Source: Myxococcales bacterium
Lineage (GTDB): Bacteria > Myxococcota_A > Polyangia > Polyangiales > Polyangiaceae
Length of the DNA stretch: 64,000 bases
Reading direction: 5' to 3'
Assembly (NCBI GenBank): GCA_016703425.1
Contig: JADJCA010000011.1
Coordinates: forward strand, 372,001 to 436,000
Part shown: positions 39,059 to 47,890 of the stretch, piece by piece
Layout: each line of letters begins with the position of its first letter
How positions within the stretch are numbered: position 1 is the first letter of the stretch
Position numbers and translations under genes: made by a program
Notes under the pieces: model-generated
Seen by the model: the letters and a program-made list of their open reading frames with translations, nothing else
Database searches by the model: none
Told to the model about the DNA's origin: nothing

Positions 39059-41245
39059 TTAGAGGCCGGGACCCGCAGCGCTCTCCGGGAGCTCGGCGCT
39101 GCGGACGGAGCGGACGCGGTCGGCGAACCGCTTCACGTCGTCGTCGGTGAGCGGGGTGTCACCGAAACGAGCGGCCAAGTATTGGGACGTCAGCGCGTGG
39201 ACCTCGCCCGACAGCGGGTGCCGTTGCGCCACGAGCTCTTCCGCGTGCCGGAGCGGCGGTAGGGCCGGCGGTCGCCCGATGCCGTGGAGGAGCAGGGCGG
39301 TCTCGAGGTCGCGGTACAGCGCCGTCGCGGCTTCGAGGGCGCGCGAGGTGGCCTTCGCCGGCGGCGGCGACGCTTTCGTTGGCGCCGAGCGCCAACGCTT
39401 CCACACGAGGTACGCGATGAGCAAGACGCCGAGCGTGGTGCCGGCGAGGTAGGGCGCGCGCGTCCAGCGCTCCCAAGGTCCGCGGTCGGCGCCGAGGCGC
39501 CGCCGGAGCTCGTGGTAGCGGCGTTCGACGGCGTCGAAGATGCGCGACTGGGCGCGGCGATCGTAGCCGACGACGTATCGGTTCCAGCGCTGCGACATGG
39601 CGTCGAGCAAGTCGCGGACGTAGATGACGGCGCCCACATTGGGAACCAGCGGCTGCGCCGCCGCCGGCGGCGTCGGGTCGAACGTGAACCAGCCGGGCCG
39701 CGCCGGATCGTCGGCGATGTACGCCTCGACCCAGGAGTGGGCGTCGCCCTCGCGGACCGCGTAGTAGCGACCGAAGCGGTTGTAGGTCCCGCCCACGAAC
39801 CCCGTCACGTTGCGCGAGGGCACGCCGGCGGCGCGTAACATGACCGCCATGGCCGTCGAGAAGAACTCGCAGTGGCCGCGCTTTGATTCGAAGAGGAAGT
39901 GGTCGAGCGGTTGAGGCGTCCCGCCAGAGGGAGAGCCGACGTCGTACCGGTAGACGGTGCGGAGCTTCTCCTCGAGGAGCTTGGCCTTCTTGTAGTCGGT
40001 GGTCGCGCCGCGGGTCCATTCCTCGGCGAGCGCGTGGATACGCTTGGGCAAGTCGGGCGGGAGCGAGAGGTACCGGCCGCGCTCGACGATGGGCTCGACG
40101 ATGCGCTCCCCGTCCTTTGCCAGGATGACGTCGTAGCGGAGCCCGTGCGCGTCGGCGCCGGCGTAGCGGAGCTCGCCCTCGGGGCCCATGAGCAAACGCA
40201 GCGGGTCGCCGAAGACGGTCTGGTTGAGGGGCTTCAGCTCAACGGCGACGGCCGACGGAGGCAGGAACACCACCGAGGGCGCCGGGTCGATGGGCTCCAA
40301 GTCGAAGGCGATGCGTCGATCGCCTCGGCTCGGGTCCCGCGCCAAGGGGTAGACCGACGAGCCGAGTCGCGGGCGGGCCTCGCTGCGGTCCGTCTTTGTT
40401 CGAGACCAGGCACGGCCGTCGTAGGCGTCGAAGGCCGTGCCGCGAAGACGGAGCACCATGCGTGGGGGAGGAGGCTGAGGCAAGTCGGGCAGGTCGAAGC
40501 GCAGTGCCACGGAGGGATCATTGCGCAATACACCGACCTGCCCTAGGTCGACCTTGTCGGAGAAGCCGACCATGCGACCCGCGCGCGAGTGGTTGAGGAG
40601 CAGAAGAGACAGTCCCACGCGCGGGAAGAGCAAGAAGAGCGTCGCTGTGAAGAGAAAGATGGGAACGGAGATGAGGCAGGTCGCGCCCAAGAATCCGCGG
40701 CCCACGACGCGTCGACTTCGGAGGATGCGAGGCACGTCGACGGGGAGGCCTGTGCGGTCACGGGCGCCTTGGCGATAGTTGCCTTCGACCTCGCGCCGCA
40801 GGTGGCTGAGCACCAGGGCGCCTGGCGCGACGATGAGGAAGCCGAGAAAACACAACCCGTAAGCGAGGCCGCCACCGAGGACGGTTCCGGCGACGAGGTG
40901 CAAGAGCGCCAGGACGATGATCTGCTGGTCGTGGGCGGCGCCGCGTCGCGTCGCGATGCGCAACACCTGAAGCATCGCCGCGAACTCGACGGCGACCTCG
41001 AGGACCGACTCGCCGGCGAGCAGGCGCACGGCCTCGACGAGGAAGAGCACCAGCGGCGCGGCCGTCGAGAGGTGCCGCATGAAAGGTCGCGCCGACCAAC
41101 CCTCGGGGACCGCGAGGGCCAGAGCGAGGCCCGCGAGGAGCCCCACGTTGGTCACTGTGCCGAGCGATGCGGTGCTCACCACGGCCAAGACGCCGAGCGC
41201 CGCCAGCGCGTCGGTCATGAGGCGGTGAACGAGACCGAATCGCAT
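39059..41245 (-). CDS. TgpA-type membrane transglutaminase (DUF3488 / transglutaminase / DUF4129)
   Basis: A 728-residue protein. The N-terminal half has five to seven helices (DUF3488). A periplasmic core follows with SKRGHCEFFSTAMAVMLRAAG (Cys459), GDAHSWVEAYI (His503) and WFTFDPTPP (Asp523), a full catalytic triad. A further helix (TTLGVLLIAYLVWKRW) and a DUF4129-like cytoplasmic tail end the protein. The arrangement equals Pseudomonas TgpA. It forms an operon with DUF58 and MoxR, a known co-occurring trio. The physiological substrate is unknown. Confidence 0.88.
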   Translation of the reverse strand: MRFGLVHRLMTDALAALGVLAVVSTASLGTVTNVGLLAGLALALAVPEGWSARPFMRHLSTAAPLVLFLVEAVRLLAGESVLEVAVEFAAMLQVLRIATRRGAAHDQQIIVLALLHLVAGTVLGGGLAYGLCFLGFLIVAPGALVLSHLRREVEGNYRQGARDRTGLPVDVPRILRSRRVVGRGFLGATCLISVPIFLFTATLFLLFPRVGLSLLLLNHSRAGRMVGFSDKVDLGQVGVLRNDPSVALRFDLPDLPQPPPPRMVLRLRGTAFDAYDGRAWSRTKTDRSEARPRLGSSVYPLARDPSRGDRRIAFDLEPIDPAPSVVFLPPSAVAVELKPLNQTVFGDPLRLLMGPEGELRYAGADAHGLRYDVILAKDGERIVEPIVERGRYLSLPPDLPKRIHALAEEWTRGATTDYKKAKLLEEKLRTVYRYDVGSPSGGTPQPLDHFLFESKRGHCEFFSTAMAVMLRAAGVPSRNVTGFVGGTYNRFGRYYAVREGDAHSWVEAYIADDPARPGWFTFDPTPPAAAQPLVPNVGAVIYVRDLLDAMSQRWNRYVVGYDRRAQSRIFDAVERRYHELRRRLGADRGPWERWTRAPYLAGTTLGVLLIAYLVWKRWRSAPTKASPPPAKATSRALEAATALYRDLETALLLHGIGRPPALPPLRHAEELVAQRHPLSGEVHALTSQYLAARFGDTPLTDDDVKRFADRVRSVRSAELPESAAGPGL

Positions 41246-41251
41246 GGGTGT

Positions 41252-42294
41252 CTACTCGGCCGCCTTGACGGGGCGACCACCCTCGGCGCGAGCCTCGGAG
41301 GGTTGGATCAGGGCGAGGTAGCGAAGGATCGGGTCGGCGCCGGCAAGCCGATCGGCGCGGGCGGCGATGGCCGCTTGCGTGCGGATGGCCACCGAGTCAC
41401 CGCGCTTCAGGTGCGCGACGGCGCGGGACGCGAGGTCTTTGATCTTGCGCTCGAAGAGGGCGTCCCACTCGGCGGTGGCCTCGCGAGGCCTCTCGAGCTC
41501 GAGCGGGAGCGTCACGTCGGGCCGAGCTTCCCGGGCGCGTTCTCGGATCACCATCTGGCCGGTTGCGCTCTTGCGCCAATAGATGTCTCGCGGATCGTCG
41601 CCTTCGCGCATCGCCTTCAGACCGAGGAAGTCGGCGCTGGTCCCGGCGCCCATGGAGCCGTCGCCCAGGGCGGTGCGGCCTCCGGTGGCCACCGGCAGCT
41701 GCACGGCTTCGACGGCGGGATAGATGATGAGCTCGCCGGAGGCCTGGAGCTCGCGCGACTTTTCGAAGAGACCGAATGGGAACCGTGTGGCGATGCGGAA
41801 GCCGACGTGAACGTCGCGACCGCGCTTCGTGGGCGTTCGACGGTAGGCGGCTACCTGCGCCGATCGCGGGCTTATCTTCAGGAAGAAGCACCGCTTGTCG
41901 GCCGGTTGCCCCGCGCGAAGGTCTTCAACCTCGATGGCGTAGGAGGGAACGCGGCCCTTGTTGTTGTAGACCTCGATTTCAACGAGGTGCGCTCGCCCGA
42001 CCTGGGCGCGCTGCGGGAGCCGCCGCAAGACGCTCAGGTCTCGCAGCGACAGCTCGCTCATGACGCCGCTCACGACGATGAGCGCGAGCAACATGCCGAG
42101 CAGCAGGTAGAGAAGTTGTTGGCGGTGTTGATGGCGGCGAAGCCAACGCCCAACGTGATGCCGACGAAGAACTTCCCCTCGCGGGTGAACTTCAGCCGGC
42201 GCGGCGGCCGGATGAAGCGCCGGAAGCGAGCGAGGAGCGAGCGCGGCGCGGCCGCATCACCTTGCGAGGGACTTTCGGGCCGCGATCCAGCCAT
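41252..42294 (-). CDS. DUF58 domain protein with N-terminal membrane helices, frameshifted
   Basis: ATG 42294 starts a frame with RRLKFTREGKFFVGITLGVG and FAAINTANN, the usual DUF58 entry. The expected LLYLLLGMLLALIVVSGVM then continues in another frame from about 42110 to the stop at 41252. Adding one base near 42114-42117 (AACAAC-CTT-CTC) restores a protein of about 347 residues. The soluble part has the vWA-like DUF58 core (GDDPRDIYWRKSATGQMVIR). DUF58 proteins pair with MoxR ATPases. An assembly indel and a real null allele are both possible. Confidence 0.8.
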
Positions 42295-42303
42295 CTCTGT
42301 TGC

Positions 42304-43269
<966 letters not shown>

Positions 43270-43353
43270 GGACGCGAGCGTAGCACGATCGAGTGCCGTT
43301 CCTCGCCGCGCAACTTGCGCTGGTTTGGTGTCTCGAGGCACTGTCGCCCCCGC

Positions 43354-44046
43354 ATGCCTGCCCCGCCGGCCTCCAACGTGATCACGCTCTCGGGTGTCTC
43401 GAAGACCTACGGCTTCGTGCGCGCGCTGACGAACGTGTCGCTTCAGCTGGCCCCCGGCATCACCGTGGTTCGCGGGGCGAACGGTTCGGGCAAGAGCACC
43501 ATACTGTCGATTCTTGGGACGCTGACGCGGCCGACGGCGGGCGACGTGGACTTCGGCGCGCTCGGCCCAACGCGCGAGGATGTGAGGGCGCAGCTCGGGT
43601 GGGTGGGACATGAGCTCCTAGTGTATGCGGATCTGAGCGCGCGAGAGAATCTGACCTTGTGTGCCGCGCTCCACGGACTCGACGCGGAAGTGGTCGCGAA
43701 GGTCGCTGCGCGTTTCGGCATGGAGTCATTTCTGGATCGGCCCGTGCGGACGATGTCGCGTGGTCAGCGGCAGCGCGTCGCCGTGGCTCGCGCGGTCCTC
43801 AACGAGCCGCGGCTGCTCCTCTTGGACGAGCCGACGACCGGGCTTGATTCGGACGGCGTCGCGCTTCTTGAGCGAGTCGTCGGCGAAGAGGCGTCGCGCG
43901 GAGGTTGGGTGGTGGTCGTTACCCACGAGGTGGAGTTTCTTAGGCACGCTTCATCGGTCTGGATGGCGCGAGGGCGCCTGAGCAGCGCGCCAGGTGTTTC
44001 ACGTGAAACATCTCCCGCGGCGACGGGTGGCGCGGAAGGCGCCTAA
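43354..44046 (+). CDS. ABC transporter ATP-binding protein, CcmA-like
   Basis: A 230-residue ATPase. Walker A is RGANGSGKSTILSIL, the signature is TMSRGQRQRVAVARAV, Walker B is RLLLLDEPTTGLDSDG, and the H-loop is VVTHEVEF. Compact size, GANGSGKST and the absence of a fused membrane domain resemble CcmA, the haem-exporter ATPase. No permease partner is adjacent, so the transported substrate is unknown. Its 3' end (GVSRET) encodes a perfect parS site, an uncommon overlap of coding and centromere sequence. Confidence 0.85.
   Translation: MPAPPASNVITLSGVSKTYGFVRALTNVSLQLAPGITVVRGANGSGKSTILSILGTLTRPTAGDVDFGALGPTREDVRAQLGWVGHELLVYADLSARENLTLCAALHGLDAEVVAKVAARFGMESFLDRPVRTMSRGQRQRVAVARAVLNEPRLLLLDEPTTGLDSDGVALLERVVGEEASRGGWVVVVTHEVEFLRHASSVWMARGRLSSAPGVSRETSPAATGGAEGA
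43995..44010. promoter_or_regulatory. parS centromere site 1 (perfect ParB-binding palindrome)
   Basis: TGTTTCACGTGAAACA is a full match to the 16-bp ParB/Spo0J palindrome conserved across bacterial chromosomes. It lies inside the end of the ABC ATPase gene. parS sites cluster near oriC, consistent with dnaN-recF-gyrB about 9-14 kb away. Confidence 0.92.
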
Positions 44047-44352
44047 CGAGGCGCTACGGGTGCCCGCCCGTGGTCCCGTCGCGAAGGCTGCGAAGAGACC
44101 AACGCCGCGGGTTGGACGCACAGTTTCAATGGTTAGGGCGCGACCGCCTGGGCGCCGAGCGGGTGTGTTGGCGAACCTGCTGCGCATGCGGCGCAGGTTG
44201 CACTCGCACAGGCGCTCGCCGTCGAGGGGGTGAGCGGCGGCCATGCTGGCGGGTGGGGTCACGGCGCGCCGCCGAGGGGGCGGTGGCAGGTCGAGGGGGG
44301 CGGTGGCGCCGTGCGCGCGGGGCCGGCCGGGCCGGCGCGGCGGGGGACGATG

Positions 44353-44364
44353 GTTAGCATGCAC
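44353..44364 (+). repeat. GTTAGCATGCAC element, copy 2
   Basis: Identical over 12 bp to the minus-strand copy at 22638-22649, with matching CGAT just upstream. A partial third form, TAGCATGCA, lies at 46483-46491 upstream of zapA. Possible promoter core or protein site; function unknown. Confidence 0.5.
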
Positions 44365-44380
44365 CGTGTTCACTCTGCCG

Positions 44381-44430
44381 CCCCCGGCCCGCTCCGCCCC
44401 GGCCCGCCCCGGCCCGCCCCGCCCCCCTCC
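44381..44430 (+). repeat. Short tandem CCCGGCCCGC-type tract
   Basis: About four imperfect 10-bp units built from CCCCGGCCCG are followed by CCCCGCCCCCC. The opposite strand has several GGGG runs and could form a G-quadruplex. No coding meaning is seen. Confidence 0.5.
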
Positions 44431-45012
44431 CGCTGCCCGGCCTCGCTGCCCCCCACCGCCCGGGTCCTCCCGCTTTGGCTCGCGATCGCGCGGGCGTTCG
44501 ACTGGGGTGGCCCGGTTCGGTCGGCACCCCCGGTGCGGCACCGCGGAGCCCGTGCGCCGCTGTGGGCCCGACCCGGCTGACCGTCATCCCGTGATCCGCG
44601 CCCGCGCCGCTCGCGCCCGCGTTCCCAACAAGTCCCCCACCTGCAGGTGCACGGCTTCAACGGGAGGCAGCTCGGCCGCGCACTTCATTGCGCCGCGGCG
44701 CGAGAGGCCTCGCGTTCGAGCCGCGCTTCGCAGCCCACGGGCGCCCGGCGAGTGCTGGCCAAGGCGCGCCACCGGAACCGGAGCGCCGTCGCCCGGTCCG
44801 CCCCTGCCGGGCCACCGTCGCGGTCTCGCGCCGCGCCCGTGGAGGCGTCGGCGTTGGCCACCGCGGGACCCTCTTGAGAAACGCGCTGGGCACCTCGTGG
44901 CGCACGGCGGAGACCGGGAGACGTTCCCGCTTTGCCGATCGTGGGCCCCGTCGCGAACGCCGGACGCCCGCGTTGAGCGGCCATCGTTGGGCTCAGCGCC
45001 CAGCCACGCCTG

Positions 45013-45028
45013 TGTTTCACGTGAAACG
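45013..45028. promoter_or_regulatory. parS centromere site 2 (15 of 16 match)
   Basis: TGTTTCACGTGAAACG keeps the full 14-bp core and differs from the consensus only at the last base. It spans the last codons and stop of bioF (AAACGTTTCACGTGA on the minus strand). It lies 1018 bp from site 1. Confidence 0.88.
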
Positions 45029-46114
45029 TTTGAGCACGGCGGCGGCCGCGGCGACGTCCTCGGCGGAGTGTCGGGCGCTCGCCGTAACGCGGAGTCGCGC
45101 AGTGCCCGTCGGCACCGTCGGCGGCCGAATCGCCTGCACGTGGACGCCCTCGGCGCGCGCCGCCTCCGCCGCCGCGATGGCGACCGCCGGGTCGCCAAGC
45201 ACGAGCGGGATGATCGGCCCGAATCCTGGAGGTGCCCCCAGTGCGGCCCTCAGGGTCGTGGCGTTCTCGAGGCACCGCTCGCGGAGCGACGAGTCCTCTC
45301 GCGCCCGACGGACACACCGGGCCGCTGAATGCGCAAGCGCAGGCGAGAGGCCCGTCGAGAACACGAAGCTACGAGCCCGGTTCCACAGCCAGTCGACGAG
45401 CGCCTGGGCCCCAACGACGAACGCGCCTTGTCGGCCGAGCGCTTTGCCGAGGGTCCCGATGAGCACGTCGGCCTCCACGCCGGCTTGCGCCGTGCGCCCG
45501 CGACCCTCGGGCCCGAGCACCCCGAGCGCATGGGCCTCGTCGACGATGAGCCCCGCGCTATACCGATCGCAGAGCGCCCGGAGCGCAGCGAGGTCGGGGC
45601 CGTCACCATCCATGCTGAAGTAGCTCTCGGTCACCACCCAGGCGCGGGACTCCCGGCGAGCCACAAGGACCTCCTCCATGGCGGCCACGTCGAGGTGGTC
45701 GATGACCGCCACGCGCGCACCGCTCAACCGACACCCGTCGATGATCGATGCGTGGTTCAGTCGGTCGCTGACGATGAGGTCGCCGGCCTGGGCGAGGGCG
45801 CTCAGCGCTCCGACGTTCGCGGCGTAGCCGCTCGAGAATGTCAAAGCCGCATCGGCGCGCAGCCAATCCACCAACTCGCGTTCGAGCGCTCGGTGGCCGT
45901 CAGCCTCGCCCACCACGAGGCGCGAAGCTCCTGCGCCGCCCGGACCCTCGAAGCCGCCCGGGTCTTCGCCAAGGCCGAGGTAGTCGTTGCTGCAGAACGA
46001 CGGCCGCGGCCCCCGGTAGACGGGAGGTCGCTCGCGCAAGAGGCCGGCCCCCGCGAGGCTCCGAAGCTCCTCGCGGAGGTGCCGAAGGGCAGGTGGCGGC
46101 GGCCGAGCGCTCAC
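45017..46114 (-). CDS. bioF: 8-amino-7-oxononanoate synthase
   Basis: A 365-residue alpha-oxoamine synthase that condenses pimeloyl thioester with alanine in biotin synthesis. Motifs: FCSNDYLGL near the N terminus, SGYAANVGALSALA, SDRLNHASIIDGCRLSGA, VVTESYFSMDGDGPDL, IVDEAHALGVLGPEGRG and the PLP lysine K224 in IGTLGKALGRQGAF. SNDYLGL with HASIIDG supports BioF over 2-amino-3-ketobutyrate ligase or ALA synthase. zapA ends 10 bp upstream on the same strand. No other bio gene is in the window. Confidence 0.85.
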   Translation of the reverse strand: MSARPPPPALRHLREELRSLAGAGLLRERPPVYRGPRPSFCSNDYLGLGEDPGGFEGPGGAGASRLVVGEADGHRALERELVDWLRADAALTFSSGYAANVGALSALAQAGDLIVSDRLNHASIIDGCRLSGARVAVIDHLDVAAMEEVLVARRESRAWVVTESYFSMDGDGPDLAALRALCDRYSAGLIVDEAHALGVLGPEGRGRTAQAGVEADVLIGTLGKALGRQGAFVVGAQALVDWLWNRARSFVFSTGLSPALAHSAARCVRRAREDSSLRERCLENATTLRAALGAPPGFGPIIPLVLGDPAVAIAAAEAARAEGVHVQAIRPPTVPTGTARLRVTASARHSAEDVAAAAAVLKRFT

Positions 46115-46124
46115 GGCCGCTCCG

Positions 46125-46421
46125 TCAGACGGCGTCGCTGGATTCGAGCGCGTGATCGATGCGCAAGAGGACGCGTCGCAAGAGATCGCGCGTGCGCCGT
46201 TCGAGCGTCTCCCGACGGCCGCGCTCTTCTTCGAGGTCGTGGGCCAACGCCAACGCGGCGAGCAAGATCGCTTGCGGCTGCGGCGCTCGGCCCTTGGGCG
46301 TCAGCTCGAGGATCTTCGACTCCACGATCCCCGCCACGCGGCCGAGCTCTTCGTCGCCCGCGGAGGTGACGACCTTGTAGCTCTGCCCACCGACGTGCAG
46401 CTGCACCGTCCGACGCTCCAT
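46125..46421 (-). CDS. zapA: Cell division protein ZapA
   Basis: A 98-residue protein starting MERRTVQLHVGGQSYKVVTS. It carries AGDEELGRVAGIVESKILEL and AILLAALALAHDLEEERGRR, the typical ZapA globular head and C-terminal coiled coil. It bundles FtsZ filaments at the division site. The ATG at 46421 was chosen because ZapA proteins begin just before this beta strand; the open frame extends upstream without homology. It precedes bioF by 10 bp. Confidence 0.88.
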   Translation of the reverse strand: MERRTVQLHVGGQSYKVVTSAGDEELGRVAGIVESKILELTPKGRAPQPQAILLAALALAHDLEEERGRRETLERRTRDLLRRVLLRIDHALESSDAV

Positions 46422-46503
46422 CGACGAGAACGATAACACCCAAGCCTGGACCGTTGTCGAGCAATCACTGCGTTTGCGCCGGTAGCATGCATCATGCACG
46501 CAT

Positions 46504-47043
46504 CTAGCGGGCCGCGCCCCAAACAAGCAGGAACGGGAGCGCCAGAACGCCCAAGTCGACCCGCGCCCCAAACAGGAGCTCTTGCGGTCGGCCGTCGCCG
46601 AAGGTCGAGCGGCCCTCCACGAAGAGGCCGTTCTGCATCGTGTAGAGGCTGTGGAAATTGTGACCGCGAAGGCCCACGAAGACCTGCGCCGCGGCGCCGA
46701 CGCCAGCGCCGTCGCCCGCAGCGCCAAAGAACCCCGCCGACGGCAGAATCGCGAGCGTTTCGAAGCCCGGCACGAGCGCTGTCAGGCCCGCGCCCGCGAG
46801 TCCGCGTTCAAAGCCCACCGTGAGCAGCTCGACGTAGGGCCCAAGTGCGCCGCTCCGGTTCCGCTCGCGCAGGAAGAGCAGATCCCCGCGCAGGCCTAGG
46901 TGAAGCCCGCCGCCCGCATCTCCTAGCGAAAGTCCGTAGCCGCCGGTCGCGCCGCCGCTGAGCTCCGGGCTCGCCGCGGCCCGCGCCGCCGGGACTGTCG
47001 TCGCGAGGGCCGCAAGAAGCGCCCAAGCGGTTCGCGCCGTCAC
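46504..47043 (-). CDS. Putative outer-membrane beta-barrel protein
   Basis: GTG 47043 overlaps the preceding stop (GTGA) and gives 179 residues with a signal peptide (TAWALLAALATTVPAARAAA). The mature part alternates small and hydrophobic residues in beta strands: ATGGYGLSLGDAGGGLHLGL, YVELLTVGFERGLAGAGL, GVGAAAQVFVGLRGHNFHSL. This suggests a small outer-membrane barrel. No family is recognised. It is translated together with the lipoprotein upstream. Confidence 0.65.
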   Translation of the reverse strand: MTARTAWALLAALATTVPAARAAASPELSGGATGGYGLSLGDAGGGLHLGLRGDLLFLRERNRSGALGPYVELLTVGFERGLAGAGLTALVPGFETLAILPSAGFFGAAGDGAGVGAAAQVFVGLRGHNFHSLYTMQNGLFVEGRSTFGDGRPQELLFGARVDLGVLALPFLLVWGAAR

Positions 47044-47792
47044 CGACGCTTGTTGGGATCGCAGATGTCGAGGGTGTTGCACAAGCGGCAGTCGATGAGC
47101 TCGTCCTGCCCCTTTACGCAAGGCTGCGGAATGGCCGTGGCCTCACCCGTGACGCGGCAATCCACCTGAGGAGTGGTGACGTCGTCCGCTTCCGGCGGGA
47201 AATCAACCAGGCAGCCCTTGCAGGCGTTGATGGGAAACTGGGATTCGTTGCTCTCGATGCTCTGCCCACCGAGCGTCTGCCCGAAGACCTTGAAGCGCGC
47301 GAGGAGGCGCTTGGTCTCACCGATGGGAATCTCCTCGCGGAGCTTCTCGACGAGCGCCGGATTGATCAGCGTGACCGACACCAGGCCATAGCCGGGCACG
47401 GTACCCGCGGACGGATTGACGAAGCCGGCCGCCAGCGTCGTGAAGCTCGCCCGCTGGTTGCCCTCGGCGTCCTCCACCGTCACGGTGGCCCCCTGAAGCG
47501 TGATCCGCGACGTCTCCGTGCGGAAGGCCTCGGAACGACCCTGCTGAATCATCTGGTTGCCCACCAGGACGAAGGGCCGGTAGGCCGCCAGGAACTCGAC
47601 GTCGATGGTGCCCGAAACGAGGGTCGGCTGGGCCGGGTCGGGCTTGTAGAGGCAACCGGCTTGTCCGGCGCCACCCGTCGGCGGCGCCTGCACGCTCAGC
47701 ACGAAGAGCGTGCTGTCGTCATGGGCACACGAGGCGACGAAGACGGCGCTCACGCACCCGAGCGCAGCGCCATAGTTAAGAAACCGCTTCAT
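47040..47792 (-). CDS. Putative lipoprotein of unknown function
   Basis: ATG 47792 gives 250 residues: MKRFLNYGAALGCVSAVFVASC, a signal with lipobox VASC. The mature part is beta-rich (VSGTIDVEFLAAYRPFVLVG, ITLQGATVTVEDAEGNQRAS). It has a Cys-rich C terminus (NACKGCLVDFPPE, DCRLCNTLDICDPNKR) that probably forms disulfides. Similar-looking proteins are common in myxobacteria, but I do not recognise the family. Paired with the barrel protein that follows, it may be part of an outer-membrane complex. Confidence 0.7.
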   Translation of the reverse strand: MKRFLNYGAALGCVSAVFVASCAHDDSTLFVLSVQAPPTGGAGQAGCLYKPDPAQPTLVSGTIDVEFLAAYRPFVLVGNQMIQQGRSEAFRTETSRITLQGATVTVEDAEGNQRASFTTLAAGFVNPSAGTVPGYGLVSVTLINPALVEKLREEIPIGETKRLLARFKVFGQTLGGQSIESNESQFPINACKGCLVDFPPEADDVTTPQVDCRVTGEATAIPQPCVKGQDELIDCRLCNTLDICDPNKRR

Positions 47793-47890
47793 CCGAGGAA
47801 CCTCCGGCGCGGCGCGCCACAAAAGGCGGGACGCAACACCAAGGAGAAGGGTACCGGCTGCGTTCGCCGAGAGCCAAAATTCGCGCGAAG

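Larger units (their letters stand above)
44047..45016. other. GC-extreme inter-parS region without a convincing gene
   Basis: These 970 bp are flanked by the two parS sites. Open frames exist in several phases, but all are Arg/Pro/Ala-rich and none shows a domain; a minus-strand frame ending at 44685 is the least unlikely. The region holds alternating G-rich and C-rich tracts, a GTTAGCATGCAC copy (44353-44364) and a CCCGGCCCGC tandem tract (44381-44430). It may be structural centromere DNA or encode an RNA; I cannot decide. Confidence 0.45.

Noticed and set aside
44243..45328. A 361-codon Arg/Pro-rich plus-strand frame across the inter-parS region
   Set aside because: Runs antisense into bioF, with low-complexity Arg/Pro/Ala content and no domain.
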